Part shown: one piece after another, positions 26,937 to 36,112 of the stretch
Position numbering within the stretch: position 1 is the first letter of the stretch
Layout of the letters: every line of letters starts with the position of its first letter
Assembly: GCF_000152905.1 (NCBI RefSeq)
Contig: NZ_AAMY01000004.1
Location: forward strand, 1-64,000
From: Nitrobacter sp. Nb-311A
GTDB lineage: Bacteria; Pseudomonadota; Alphaproteobacteria; Rhizobiales; Xanthobacteraceae
Direction of reading: 5' to 3'
DNA: 64,000 bases
Position numbers and translations under genes: made by a program
The notes under the pieces: model-generated
Told to the model about the DNA's origin: nothing
The model's input: the letters and a program-made list of their open reading frames with translations, nothing else
Database searches by the model: none

Positions 26937-27967
26937 AGAAGCTGCTCAATACGCTCTATGCCACGACCGAGGCCGCAAGATTGCGCAAGGACGGTGAGAA
27001 CGTCGTCGCCGATGTTGATGGCGTCGAGCGTGGCCGTGTACCGCTACACATGCTGGGCGCAGTCGTTGTGTTCGGGGCAATATCTGTGTCCCCACCGCTG
27101 ATTGGTGCGTTGGCTCGGGCTGGCATCACGCTGGTGCTGCTCGACCGGCAGGGACGCTTCGAGGCGCGCGTCGAGGGGCCGATCAGCGGTAATGTGCTGC
27201 TTCGCCGTGCACAGTATCGAGCCTCCGAGCAGCCGGACGAGATCGTGCGCAGCATCGTCTCTGCGAAGATTGCGAATCAACGCTCCGTGCTGCTGCGCGT
27301 TTTGCGGGATCATGGCGAGGAAATGCCCTCCGAACGTTGCTCCGCGATTAGAGCGGCTGTTGACCGTATGGAACAGATTTTACGTCGGGTCGCCTTCACG
27401 AAGGAGGGAGCCGACGTTATGCGCGGTGCGGAAGGGGAGGCGGCGAACAATTATTTTGCGGTGTTCGGCGATCTGATCCGCGGGCCCGATCCCGACATTC
27501 GCTTTAACGGCAGGAGCCGGCGGCCACCACTTGATCCGGTGAATGCGCTGTTGTCGTTCCTTTACACGCTGCTCACGCACGACTGCCGCAGCGCTGCGGA
27601 AAGCGTCGGCCTCGATCCGGCTGTGGGTTTTCTGCATCGCGACCGGCCGGGACGACCGAGTTTGGCGCTCGACCTGATGGAGGAATTGCGGCCGGTGCTG
27701 GCCGATCGGCTCGCGCTGTCACTCATCAATCGGCGTCAAGTGCGCAGTGGCGATTTTGAGACACGTGACGGCGGCGCGGTGCTGTTGTCTGAAGTGGGTC
27801 GCAAGACGGTGCTGACCGCTTGGCAAGACCGTAAGAAAGAGGAACGTAGGCATCCATTTCTGGACGAAATGGCACCATTTGGGTTGGTGCCTTACTTGCA
27901 GGCGCAGCTTCTCGCTCGGCATTTGCGTGGTGATCTTGATGCTTACCCTCCCTGGTTTTGGAAATAG
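26933..27967 (+). CDS. cas1: Cas1, spacer-integration endonuclease
   Basis: A 344-residue subtype I-C Cas1. The metal-binding residues are visible as Glu in EGEAANNYF, His in GFLHRDRPGRPSLALDLME and the following Asp/Glu. The start overlaps the cas4 stop. Together with Cas2 it inserts new spacers at the leader end of the array, which begins about 490 bases downstream. The frame is complete, so adaptation could be active. Confidence 0.96.
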   Translation: MKKLLNTLYATTEAARLRKDGENVVADVDGVERGRVPLHMLGAVVVFGAISVSPPLIGALARAGITLVLLDRQGRFEARVEGPISGNVLLRRAQYRASEQPDEIVRSIVSAKIANQRSVLLRVLRDHGEEMPSERCSAIRAAVDRMEQILRRVAFTKEGADVMRGAEGEAANNYFAVFGDLIRGPDPDIRFNGRSRRPPLDPVNALLSFLYTLLTHDCRSAAESVGLDPAVGFLHRDRPGRPSLALDLMEELRPVLADRLALSLINRRQVRSGDFETRDGGAVLLSEVGRKTVLTAWQDRKKEERRHPFLDEMAPFGLVPYLQAQLLARHLRGDLDAYPPWFWK

Positions 27968-27975
27968 GAAGCCAG

Positions 27976-28266
27976 ATGTTGGTGGTTGTGACCTACGACG
28001 TTAGCTTGACACAGCCTGGCGGTGCACGACGCCTCCGCCGCGTAGCACGAGCATGTCAGGATTATGGTCAGCGGGTGCAGTTCTCGGTGTTCGAAATTGA
28101 AGTCGATCCGGCGCAGTGGGCCGCACTTAAGGCCCGGCTCGAAGGCGTGATTGATCCCACACATGACAGCTTGCGCTATTATTACCTCGGAGCCAATTGG
28201 CATCGCCGGGTCGAACATGTCGGAGCCAAAGCCGCCGTGGATCTAGGCGGTCCGCTCATCGTGTGA
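27976..28266 (+). CDS. cas2: Cas2, adaptation complex subunit
   Basis: A 96-residue Cas2 with the beta-strand and Asp of MLVVVTYDVS, then a ferredoxin-like fold and the segment QFSVFEIEVDPAQW. It bridges two Cas1 dimers in the integration complex. Starts at ATG 27976 behind AGGAAG, eight bases after cas1. Last gene of the operon. Confidence 0.95.
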   Translation: MLVVVTYDVSLTQPGGARRLRRVARACQDYGQRVQFSVFEIEVDPAQWAALKARLEGVIDPTHDSLRYYYLGANWHRRVEHVGAKAAVDLGGPLIV

Positions 28267-28453
28267 GAGTAAGCGCGAAACACAAGCGTGCCACCATTTC
28301 CCGGGTGGTTCGCGACTACGGTAGCTGTTTGAAATCGTAAAAAGAATCCATTTGATGCTTGGTTGCATCCCGGGTGTAGTAGCTTCATTGGCCGTAGTTT
28401 CGCGCCGCTGGCAGTATTTCCCAAGATCGTGAGCCGTGTTAAGCGACGCCGGG
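28267..28453 (+). promoter_or_regulatory. CRISPR leader
   Basis: 187 bases between the cas2 stop and the first repeat. It contains an AT-richer stretch (around 28325-28365) compared with its surroundings. By position and array orientation it is the leader with the crRNA promoter and the integration anchor; no -35/-10 pair is certain. Confidence 0.7.
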
Positions 28454-30608
28454 GTCGCGCCCCTCGCGGGCGCGTGGATCGAAACTGGCAGCATGTTGAG
28501 GCCCTGATCATTGTACTGCGGTCGCGCCCCTCGCGGGCGCGTGGATCGAAACTTGCGAGAAAACTCACCAGACTGACGCTCCCACAGGTCGCGCCCCTCG
28601 CGGGCGCGTGGATCGAAACTGCTAGACCAGAGATGGGGTGACCTTTACCCCGAGTCGCGCCCCTCGCGGGCGCGTGGATCGAAACATTGTCTAACGTTGC
28701 GTAAATCATTGTCTTGCTCGGTCGCGCCCCTCGCGGGCGCGTGGATCGAAACTCCCATATGGGCAGACACTAAGCCGCACGACCTAGTCGCGCCCCTCGC
28801 GGGCGCGTGGATCGAAACCCGATCTTCCTCGGTCGTCCCACCATGATCCAGAGTCGCGCCCCTCGCGGGCGCGTGGATCGAAACGCGAACTGCGAGAGTT
28901 TGAGCGCAGAACGAGAGGTCGCGCCCCTCGCGGGCGCGTGGATCGAAACACGATGGAAAACAACGTATGGGCGCGGACCTATTGGTCGCGCCCCTCGCGG
29001 GCGCGTGGATCGAAACCAAAAAGGAAGTGGTTGGGGGCGAAAGGCGGGAAGTCGCGCCCCTCGCGGGCGCGTGGATCGAAACATCGCTTGAGCAGTGTGC
29101 ATGAAGGAAAAAACAAGTCGCGCCCCTCGCGGGCGCGTGGATCGAAACTGAGGAACGCCACCAAGTATGACGCCTCGTTTATCGGTCGCGCCCCTCGCGG
29201 GCGCGTGGATCGAAACGTCCGTTCGGGCATCCAGGAAAGTGCGAGCACCGTCGCGCCCCTCGCGGGCGCGTGGATCGAAACTAGACGCGTATTACGCCGC
29301 ATGGCTCTATGATGGTCGCGCCCCTCGCGGGCGCGTGGATCGAAACGATTTCACGTTCCTGTTCCGGCGTGATGTCGTAGTCGCGCCCCTCGCGGGCGCG
29401 TGGATCGAAACATCAACGCAATGGCAGAGAGCCTTTCAGAGCGTCGTCGCGCCCCTCGCGGGCGCGTGGATCGAAACTCAACCGCGAATCTCTGAGTGTG
29501 AACGTACACAAGTCGCGCCCCTCGCGGGCGCGTGGATCGAAACACTGGTGTCGTTGGCTGAATATCTCGATGACAAAGTCGCGCCCCTCGCGGGCGCGTG
29601 GATCGAAACAAACGCCACAAGGCGGGCAGTAGATGGAGCTAGGCGTCGCGCCCCTCGCGGGCGCGTGGATCGAAACGTGGTGACGCTCGATCTCGCGTGG
29701 ATCTGGTCCGGTCGCGCCCCTCGCGGGCGCGTGGATCGAAACTTTGCTGGGGAGGGTTGACAGGCATTAGGGGAGGGTCGCGCCCCTCGCGGGCGCGTGG
29801 ATCGAAACCACGTAACCCACAACTCGCTGTCTTCCTCGCGCAGGTCGCGCCCCTCGCGGGCGCGTGGATCGAAACCTGACACGAGAGGAACATCACGAGT
29901 CCCGCTTGAAGGTCGCGCCCCTCGCGGGCGCGTGGATCGAAACGATGCTTAAGCTAAAGCTGTCCCCGGATGATGTCAGGGTCGCGCCCCTCGCGGGCGC
30001 GTGGATCGAAACACCCATGACATCCAGCGCGCGCCTTCGATCTTAGGGTCGCGCCCCTCGCGGGCGCGTGGATCGAAACAGCCTTACGTGCTGCTCCAAC
30101 TGCGGGATAGTCGTCGCGCCCCTCGCGGGCGCGTGGATCGAAACTTCTCCTTCTCCGGACCGGCGAGACGGCGGACAGGGTCGCGCCCCTCGCGGGCGCG
30201 TGGATCGAAACAAATTCGCACGGTTCGTCTACGTGGTGATTGCCGGTCGCGCCCCTCGCGGGCGCGTGGATCGAAACCAGCTTGAAGGAAATGCCGTGTT
30301 TCTTCGCGAGGGTCGCGCCCCTCGCGGGCGCGTGGATCGAAACTGGTAGCCGCTCGTTCCCGCAGCCTCTCAATCAGGTCGCGCCCCTCGCGGGCGCGTG
30401 GATCGAAACAGTTTGACGCGGCGGGCAATTTGCGATTCCGGCATGTCGCGCCCCTCGCGGGCGCGTGGATCGAAACTTGAATGAGGGCTATGAGATGGTC
30501 TCCGCACTGCCGTCGCGCCCCTCGCGGGCGCGTGGATCGAAACGTCGTATTTGTCAACGGTGCGCACGCGCTGCGCGTCGCGCCCCTCGCGGGCGCGTGG
30601 ATCGAAAC
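28454..30608 (+). CRISPR. Type I-C CRISPR array, 33 repeats / 32 spacers
   Basis: A 32-nt repeat that begins GTCGCGCCCCTCGCGGGCGC and ends GTGGATCGAAAC occurs 33 times; by eye all copies are identical, including the last. The repeat has an inner GC hairpin (CGCGCCC/GGGCGCG) and the I-C type ending GAAAC. Spacers are 33-37 nt (mean about 34). The array reads away from cas2. I saw no spacer that matches another place in this window. Confidence 0.99.
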
Positions 30609-31211
30609 AAGCGCGCTCCGGGAACGCGAGAAGCCCATCACATTGGGGTACGGTAACGCCCATGACATCCAGGGTTGCAACTCCCTGCCTATCGTCATGG
30701 AGCAATGGGTAAAAACTTGGCGGCCGTCCGGAGATTCGTCTCGCCATTGCTCGACGCTTTCCGAAGATTGGCGAAGAGCGAAACTTCGTAGCCAGGGCGA
30801 ACTTGCAAAATCGGAACCGCCCGAAGCCAACAACAATTGGCTCGGCATCCGAACAGAGCAATACGTAATGGGATATGGAGAGCTTGGTTCCTTCCACGCG
30901 CAACCCCCTCGATAGATCGAGCGCCGCGCAGAGTTTGGACGGAAACCGTCTGATCGGGGAGTCTGCCTATCCCCTGGAGCGAGACTAGATCATAGGCGCG
31001 CTTGGATTCAAGACCGGGTCGCCCGATCGGAAAAATATTTCAGTGCTCTCTGTCGGAGTCTTTTTGGAGCCTAGCTAGCGGTGGCCTTATTTGAAGATGC
31101 CCGCGTAAGCAGGACAAAAAAACCGCTATGCAAAGCTTGAATAGCCCGAGAGGAGCGATTTGTGAGGGCATCGTTGGACCAACTCTCTAGGACGCATCGG
31201 CATGATGAGGA
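30609..31211. other. CRISPR trailer and intergenic region
   Basis: About 600 bases after the last repeat without a convincing gene. No degenerate repeat follows the array. Open frames on both strands begin inside the array and carry no ribosome binding site. Near 30656 the string CCCATGACATCCAG also occurs in spacer 24 (30013-30047), a 14-base match that may be chance. Confidence 0.5.
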
Positions 31212-32459
31212 TCATAAGGTGACGTCAGGATTATTTTCGATGACCTCCGGCTCGTTCGCGGGCCACATCAGCGAGGCTCCTGTGACGCCGACAAGGGTTA
31301 CGACCGCTAGTACGAGCGCCGTGAAAGATAGGCTAGCCGTCTCGCCGAGCCAGCCCGCCAGCGGATAGGTCAGAAGCCAGCACGCATGTGATAACGCGAA
31401 CTGGGCGGCGAATACAGCAGGTCGGTCGGAGGTGTCCGCCGAGCGGCGGAGCAGCCGCCCGGTCGGTGTCTGCACTGCGCTGTAGCCCGCTCCCATCAGC
31501 GCCCACAGTCCAAGCAATAGCAGCCACAGGCTTTGTGAAGCGTTGCCGCGCAATATGGCGGAGAGGATCACGAGCTGAGGGATCAGCAGACCAGCGGCGG
31601 AAATCATGACAGCGCGATCCGGCAGCCGGTCCAGCATGGACGGTAACAGCAGGGCTGCGAACATCGATCCGCCGCCAAAACAAGCCAAAGCGATCGCGAC
31701 ATCCCCATCCGGCCGCCCCAGAACTCCGCGCACTAGAACGACTGTATTGACGATGACCATGGCACCAGCCGCAGCCACTGAGAGATTCAAAGCGAGCAGT
31801 CCGCGCAAGCGAGGCGTCGCTAGATAGATGCGGATGCCGCGTGCGATTTTGTTGCGAAAGGATTGACCGACACTCGCTGCTGTACTCTCAGGAGAGGGGA
31901 GTTGCACCGACAGGACCAGCAGGGCTGAAAACAAGAAACCGATGACGGTGCCGGCGAACAAGGCGTTGAAAGAAATTACCGTCAACAGCGCAGCGGCCAG
32001 CGCCGGACTGAGAAGGTTCTCGAGATCATAGGCAAGACGAGACAGCGACAGAGCACGGGTGTAGTCGCCTTCATCCGGAAGCACATCCGGGACGGTAGCC
32101 TGAAATGTGGGCGTAAACGCCGCTGAGGCGGCTTGTAGCAGGAAGATCAAAAGATAGATCTGCCAGACCTGCGTTGCGAACGGCAGTGCGATTGCAACCG
32201 ATGCTCGGATCAAATCCATGGTCACGAGAAATGAGCGGCGCGGCACATGACCTGCAAGGCTGCCGGCGATTGGGGCGATGCCGACATAGGCTATCATTTT
32301 GATGGCAAGGGCAGTGCCGAGCACGGCTCCCGCCCTGTCGCCAGCAATTTCGAAAGCCAGTAGCCCGAGTGCCACGGTCATCAGACCCGTGCCGATCAAG
32401 GCGATGACTTGCGCCGCGAAAAGGTGCCGATAGATGCGGTTGGCAAGTATCGACAGCAT
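31212..32459 (-). CDS. MFS efflux transporter
   Basis: A 415-residue major facilitator transporter with about twelve transmembrane helices, of the MFS_3/NreB-EntS type. The N-terminus MLSILANRIYRHLFAAQVIA leads directly into helix 1, and the cytoplasmic loop GSLAGHVPRRSF is the family motif-A region. It is the last gene of a minus-strand cluster with RND efflux proteins, so export of metal or a metal complex is a reasonable inference. The substrate cannot be read from the sequence. Confidence 0.83.
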   Translation of the reverse strand: MLSILANRIYRHLFAAQVIALIGTGLMTVALGLLAFEIAGDRAGAVLGTALAIKMIAYVGIAPIAGSLAGHVPRRSFLVTMDLIRASVAIALPFATQVWQIYLLIFLLQAASAAFTPTFQATVPDVLPDEGDYTRALSLSRLAYDLENLLSPALAAALLTVISFNALFAGTVIGFLFSALLVLSVQLPSPESTAASVGQSFRNKIARGIRIYLATPRLRGLLALNLSVAAAGAMVIVNTVVLVRGVLGRPDGDVAIALACFGGGSMFAALLLPSMLDRLPDRAVMISAAGLLIPQLVILSAILRGNASQSLWLLLLGLWALMGAGYSAVQTPTGRLLRRSADTSDRPAVFAAQFALSHACWLLTYPLAGWLGETASLSFTALVLAVVTLVGVTGASLMWPANEPEVIENNPDVTL

Positions 32460-32577
32460 TTTGTACCAATGAGGTTAATCTGGGATGTCGTTCTCTCTCG
32501 TCGTTGGTCTTACTTTATTCGGGACCGTCCGAACGACAGCCACGTTGGCTAACGACGGTCCCTCAGATCATTGGCGA

Positions 32578-32952
32578 TCATTCGACCGTATATCGGGCGG
32601 TTAGGGAATGACCATGCACGTTGCCCGAGAATACGACGCGAGCCTGCGCTGCAAGTTCGGTCTCGGTCTTGCCGACCATCATGTTAGGATTAAGTGGCTT
32701 GAGCTGCACGGTGATAGTCTTGCCATCTTGCTGGATCGTTGCGCGGCCCTTCATCTCCTTGGTCGGCAAAGGCGATCCATCGTCGTCACCGACATAGAAA
32801 ATGACCTCCTCGCCGTTGTGAACGAACTCGATTGGATGGCCCTGCGAGGTGACGAGGGGGCCGCCATGATCCCCCTTCTTCGTCTGGGCCATTGCCGGAT
32901 CGAACGAGGCTGTCATCACGGAGATTATGGCCAGAAAACCGTACTTGAGCAT
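32578..32952 (-). CDS. Small periplasmic protein of the efflux cluster
   Basis: A 124-residue protein with a signal peptide (YGFLAIISVMTASFDPAMAQ) and a short beta-rich mature part, including HPIEFVHNGEEVIFYVGDDD and TVQLKPLNPNMMVGKT. I recognise no named family; similar small proteins accompany metal RND operons in alphaproteobacteria. It lies 32 bases behind the RND gene and 118 bases before the MFS gene on the same strand. A role in metal sensing or delivery in the periplasm is inferred from context. Confidence 0.65.
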   Translation of the reverse strand: MLKYGFLAIISVMTASFDPAMAQTKKGDHGGPLVTSQGHPIEFVHNGEEVIFYVGDDDGSPLPTKEMKGRATIQQDGKTITVQLKPLNPNMMVGKTETELAAQARVVFSGNVHGHSLTARYTVE

Positions 32953-32984
32953 CGCATTTCTCCCTTAGCGTTTTTGAGCCGATT

Positions 32985-35900
32985 TCAGAAAGCTTCCGCT
33001 AACCTGGAAGTTGCGGCGTGCTCGGCCAGAAGGCGACTCAAGGGCTTCCGGCCGAACAATAGGAACAGGATCGGCGTCACGACGGTGTCGAGCGCCGTTG
33101 CGCTCAGCAGGCCGCCGAAGATCGTGACAGCGACGGGATGGAGGATTTCCCGACCCGGCTCGTCGGCGCTGAGCAGCAATGGCGTCAGGGCGAGCCCCGC
33201 GCAAAGCGCCGTCATAAGAACGGGCGTCACGCGTTCCAGACTGCCCCGCACGATCAGGCGGCGGCCGAAGCGTTCACCCCCGTGCACAGCAAGATTGACG
33301 TAGTGAGATATTTTCAAAATCCCGTTGCGGGCCGAGATGCCTGCGAGCGTGATGAAGCCGATCATGGAGGCGACCGACAATGGCTCACCCGTGATGGTCA
33401 ACGCGATCACGCTACCTATCAACGCCAGGGGGATGCCACCCATGATGATGAAAGCCAGCGCAGCCGATCGGTATCGACCGTAAAGAACGATGAAAATTAT
33501 CGACAGCGACACCAACGACAAAACCCCGATCCGCCACGTCGCTTCCTCCTGCGCCTTGAACGCCCCCTCAAGGTTGGTCGTATATCCCTGCGGGAAACTG
33601 ATCTCGGCCAGGGCACGCCGGATGTCTGACGCGATCTCGCTCATGTCACGACGGCCGTCGCCGTTTCCGTAAACGACGATTCTGCGTTGCGTACCTTCCT
33701 TTTGGATCTGGTTTGGCCCATCGGTTTCGATGACCTTTGCGAGCTCCTTCAAGGGAATGAATCCGGACAGCGTCGGGATCAGGAGATCCCGGAGACCACT
33801 GGTTGACCTGTCCTGATCGGACAGGCGCATGACAACGTCGAAACGCCTGTTACCATCGACGATTTGCGACACCTTGCGGCCGTTTGAAAGGGTATCTAAT
33901 GCCTGGGTAATGGAGGCGGGGGTGAGACCGTGAAGTGCCGCACGCTCATAATCGACTTGGATCCGAACCTGCGGAATGAGAACCTGTTTCTCCACCTGGA
34001 GATCGACCAGCCCGGAGATTGGTGACAACCGCTGGCGGGTGGTTTCCGCCAATTGGCGCAGCGTATCGAGGTCTTGCCCATAGATCTTGAGGACGATCTG
34101 GGCGCGAACGCCGGACTGCAAATGATCAAGCCGATGGCTGATTGGCTGTCCGATTGCGACGGAGGCGGGTAAGGCTGACAGTTTGTCCCGGATGTCAGCG
34201 TAAATTTCGGTCTTGGGTCGCTTCGACGGCGCGAGATCGACGTCGATCTCGCTGTAATGAACTCCTTCCGCATGTTCATCGAGTTCGGCGCGGCCGGTTC
34301 GGCGTCCGACTGATTTTACCTCCGGCACCCGTGACAGAAGCTGTTCGGCCAAAAGGCCGAGACGGTTCGACTCCACCAGCGAAATTCCCGGATTGTACTG
34401 AAGGGACAGCACCAGCGTGCCTTCGTTGAATGGCGGGAGGAACCTGCGTGGCAACATCACCGCGGCATATCCGGCGACCAGAACCGCGATGCTGACTGCG
34501 CCGAGAACGAGTCTCCAGCGATCGAACGCCCAGGCGAGAAGCCGCCGATTGCCTTGCTTCAGCGTTCGCACGACGATGCTGTCGCGCGCGCGGGAATGAG
34601 CCTTTCCAGCGAGCAGATAGTAGGAGAGGACGGGTGTAACGGTCACCGACGTCAGCAAAGACGCCAATATGGAAACGATGTAGGCGATGCCGAGTGGGGT
34701 GAACAGCCGCCCCTCGGTTCCGGGAAGGGCGAACAATGGCACAAAAACCAGGACTGTAATCATCGTCGCATAGACGATGCCGGAGCGGACCTCCTGGCTC
34801 GCTTGCGCGATTACGTCGAGAACGGGCCGGGGATTTCGCTGCGCGCGGTTCTCCCGTAGCCGTCGCAGGATATTCTCGACGTCAACGACTGCGTCATCGA
34901 CCAGTTCGCCAATCGCAATCGCAAGGCCGCCCAACGTCATGGTGTTGATAGTGAGCCCGAAGGCGAAGAAAACCAGAGCGGTCACCAGGATCGATATCGG
35001 GATGGCCGTTAGCGACACGAAGGTCGCGCGTGCGTTGACGAGGAAAACGAAGAGGATCAAGGCGACAACGATCGAAGCCTCGACCAGGACTCGCTCGACA
35101 TTGCGGATAGAGGTCTCAATGAACGTGGCCTGCCGGAATTGGACGTTGGTGACGGAGATTCCAGCAGGCATCGTGAGCTGCAAGTCTCGCAGTGTGGCTT
35201 CGATCTCACGAGTCAACGCCACGGTATCCGCTGCGGGTTGCTTCTGAACGCTCACGATGACGGCTGGCTTGCCATTGTAGCCGGCATCGCCTCGCTTGAC
35301 GCGCGGAGCAAAATCGACCCGCGCCACTTGCTTCAGCAAAATGGGCTGATGATCGAGCCCCGCAACAACGGTATTGCCAAGGTCGTCGATCTTCCTTGTT
35401 AGCCCCACGTTCCGGATCAAAAATTCCCGGCCGTGCTGATCGATGAATCCGCCGCCGGTGTTTGTTCCGAAGCGGGTGACAGCTCGCTCGATCTGTTCGT
35501 GTGTGACGCCGAGCCCCTGCATCGTCATAACGTTCGGTGTCACCCGGTATTGCCGGACCTCGCCGCCGATGGGAATGACCTGAGCGACGCCCGGAATGGC
35601 GAGCAACCGCGGCCTGACCACGAAATCGGCGATCTCGCGCACGTCCATCGCCGACGCCTTGCCCTCCGTGGTGAGCGCGATCAACATGATCTCGCCCATG
35701 ATGGAGGTGACCGGACCCATTCGTGGATTCACGGAGGTCGGCAATTGCTCGCGGATCAGCGCGAGGCGTTCCGAAACGAACTGGCGCGCCCGGTAGACAT
35801 CGACGCCCCAATCGAATTCAACGTAAACCACCGAAAGTCCGACGCCGGAGACTGAACGGACGCGGATGACGCCTGGCATTCCGTTCATCGAGGTTTCGAT

Positions 35901-36104
35901 TGGAAACGTCACGAGTTGCTCGACTTCTTGCGGGGCAAGCCCCTCCGCCTCGGTCAAGATATTAACTGTCGGTCGGTTGATATCCGGAAAGACGTCGATC
36001 GAGATGCGCGTAAGCACGAACAGGCCGTAAGCGATCAGGACTGCCGCTGCTGCCAGTACGAACAGGCGATTGCGCAAACTCGTCTGCACGATGAGCTTGA
36101 ACAT
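32985..36104 (-). CDS. Heavy-metal RND efflux pump, CzcA/CusA family
   Basis: A 1039-residue RND inner-membrane pump. It has twelve helices in two halves and two large periplasmic loops; the N-terminus MFKLIVQTSLRNRLFVLAAA and the segment SVSGVGLSVVYVEFDWG are typical of HME-RND proteins. The TM4 proton-relay region reads GELVDDAVVDVEN, keeping acidic residues needed for coupling. The start lies eight bases after the adaptor gene stop. The transported metal cannot be fixed from the motif; a divalent cation is likely. Confidence 0.92.
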   Translation of the reverse strand: MFKLIVQTSLRNRLFVLAAAAVLIAYGLFVLTRISIDVFPDINRPTVNILTEAEGLAPQEVEQLVTFPIETSMNGMPGVIRVRSVSGVGLSVVYVEFDWGVDVYRARQFVSERLALIREQLPTSVNPRMGPVTSIMGEIMLIALTTEGKASAMDVREIADFVVRPRLLAIPGVAQVIPIGGEVRQYRVTPNVMTMQGLGVTHEQIERAVTRFGTNTGGGFIDQHGREFLIRNVGLTRKIDDLGNTVVAGLDHQPILLKQVARVDFAPRVKRGDAGYNGKPAVIVSVQKQPAADTVALTREIEATLRDLQLTMPAGISVTNVQFRQATFIETSIRNVERVLVEASIVVALILFVFLVNARATFVSLTAIPISILVTALVFFAFGLTINTMTLGGLAIAIGELVDDAVVDVENILRRLRENRAQRNPRPVLDVIAQASQEVRSGIVYATMITVLVFVPLFALPGTEGRLFTPLGIAYIVSILASLLTSVTVTPVLSYYLLAGKAHSRARDSIVVRTLKQGNRRLLAWAFDRWRLVLGAVSIAVLVAGYAAVMLPRRFLPPFNEGTLVLSLQYNPGISLVESNRLGLLAEQLLSRVPEVKSVGRRTGRAELDEHAEGVHYSEIDVDLAPSKRPKTEIYADIRDKLSALPASVAIGQPISHRLDHLQSGVRAQIVLKIYGQDLDTLRQLAETTRQRLSPISGLVDLQVEKQVLIPQVRIQVDYERAALHGLTPASITQALDTLSNGRKVSQIVDGNRRFDVVMRLSDQDRSTSGLRDLLIPTLSGFIPLKELAKVIETDGPNQIQKEGTQRRIVVYGNGDGRRDMSEIASDIRRALAEISFPQGYTTNLEGAFKAQEEATWRIGVLSLVSLSIIFIVLYGRYRSAALAFIIMGGIPLALIGSVIALTITGEPLSVASMIGFITLAGISARNGILKISHYVNLAVHGGERFGRRLIVRGSLERVTPVLMTALCAGLALTPLLLSADEPGREILHPVAVTIFGGLLSATALDTVVTPILFLLFGRKPLSRLLAEHAATSRLAEAF

Positions 36105-36112
36105 GATGGCTC

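Noticed and set aside
30013-30675. 14-base match between spacer 24 and the sequence after the array
   Set aside because: A match this short is expected by chance in 64 kb and has no repeat next to it.
28182-30903. Several overlapping ORFs on both strands through the array, with repeated VAPLAGAWIET or FDPRAREGRD peptides
   Set aside because: They are translations of the CRISPR repeat and spacers, not proteins.
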